Shown here one piece after another: positions 12,296 through 12,350 of a stretch of DNA of 12,350 bases (its first letter is position 1; each line of letters starts with the position of its first letter). The DNA is from CAYQAE01 sp964415445 [NCBI: uncultured archaeon] (GTDB taxonomy: Archaea > CAYQAE01), in the NCBI GenBank assembly GCA_964415445.1, contig CAYQAE010000055.1, positions 1 to 12,350 on the forward strand, written 5' to 3'. The position numbers were made by a program, and so were the translations under genes. Under the pieces are notes generated by a model. The model did no database searches. It saw nothing but the letters and a program-made list of their open reading frames with translations, and had not been told where the DNA came from.

Positions 12296-12350
12296 ATGAA
12301 GCATCTAAATGTAATGTTAGCTATCCTTATACCTTTGAGTGTATCTATTG
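12296..12350 (+). CDS. Start of a secreted or membrane protein, truncated at right edge
   Basis: Only 18 codons are visible: MKHLNVMLAILIPLSVSI, a short basic start followed by a hydrophobic run, as in a signal peptide or first membrane segment. The frame is closed immediately upstream by TAG, so the ATG at 12296 is the earliest possible start. An A+T-rich promoter candidate lies some 35-45 bases upstream. The family cannot be told from this fragment. Confidence 0.5.
   Translation, partial: MKHLNVMLAILIPLSVSI

Overview
The window is archaeal. It carries archaeal-type ribosomal proteins (L18e, and L13/S9 in archaeal arrangement), RNA polymerase subunit N, a diphthamide synthase Dph2, an Lhr-family helicase, a KaiC-like ATPase, TATA-box promoters placed for leaderless or short-leader transcripts, and a canonical archaeal box C/D guide RNA. 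The DNA is strongly A+T-rich. The ribosomal proteins look euryarchaeal to me, but I cannot fix the lineage from this window alone.

Layout. (1) Positions 1-764, plus strand: the 3' part of a lactate/malate dehydrogenase-family gene cut by the window edge. (2) 765-4176, all minus strand, read right to left: a 66-residue protein ending in CHNRNY, an overlapping AbiEii/DUF6036-like nucleotidyltransferase, a 42-residue small ORF, a box C/D sRNA with its own TATA box, a KaiC-like ATPase with a large helical insertion, and a protein with two V4R-like domains. (3) 4255-7059, plus: an Lhr-type superfamily 2 helicase, divergent from the CHNRNY gene over one shared TATA-like element. (4) 7062-8180, minus: a DUF362 protein with a C-terminal 2x[4Fe-4S] ferredoxin domain. 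(5) 8312-9705, plus: the compact operon rpl18e-rpl13-rps9-rpoN. (6) 9702-11937, minus: a sequon-rich membrane protein followed by overlapping dph2. (7) 11938-12295: intergenic, then the first codons of a secreted or membrane protein running off the right edge.

How parts work together. The translation theme is strong: three ribosomal proteins, Dph2 (modifies elongation factor 2) and a C/D sRNA. The D guide of the sRNA matches the decoding-site end of 16S rRNA helix 44 and, by the five-nucleotide rule, points at C1402 (E. coli numbering). The KaiC-like/V4R pair looks like a two-gene sensory unit: an ATPase that lacks the usual Glu pair and carries about 140 inserted helical residues, next to a likely ligand-binding partner. 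The CHNRNY/nucleotidyltransferase pair is a compact accessory module of unknown role. The three convergent junctions (764/765, 7059/7062, 9705/9702) have essentially no spacer. No tRNA, CRISPR array, insertion sequence or integrase is visible.
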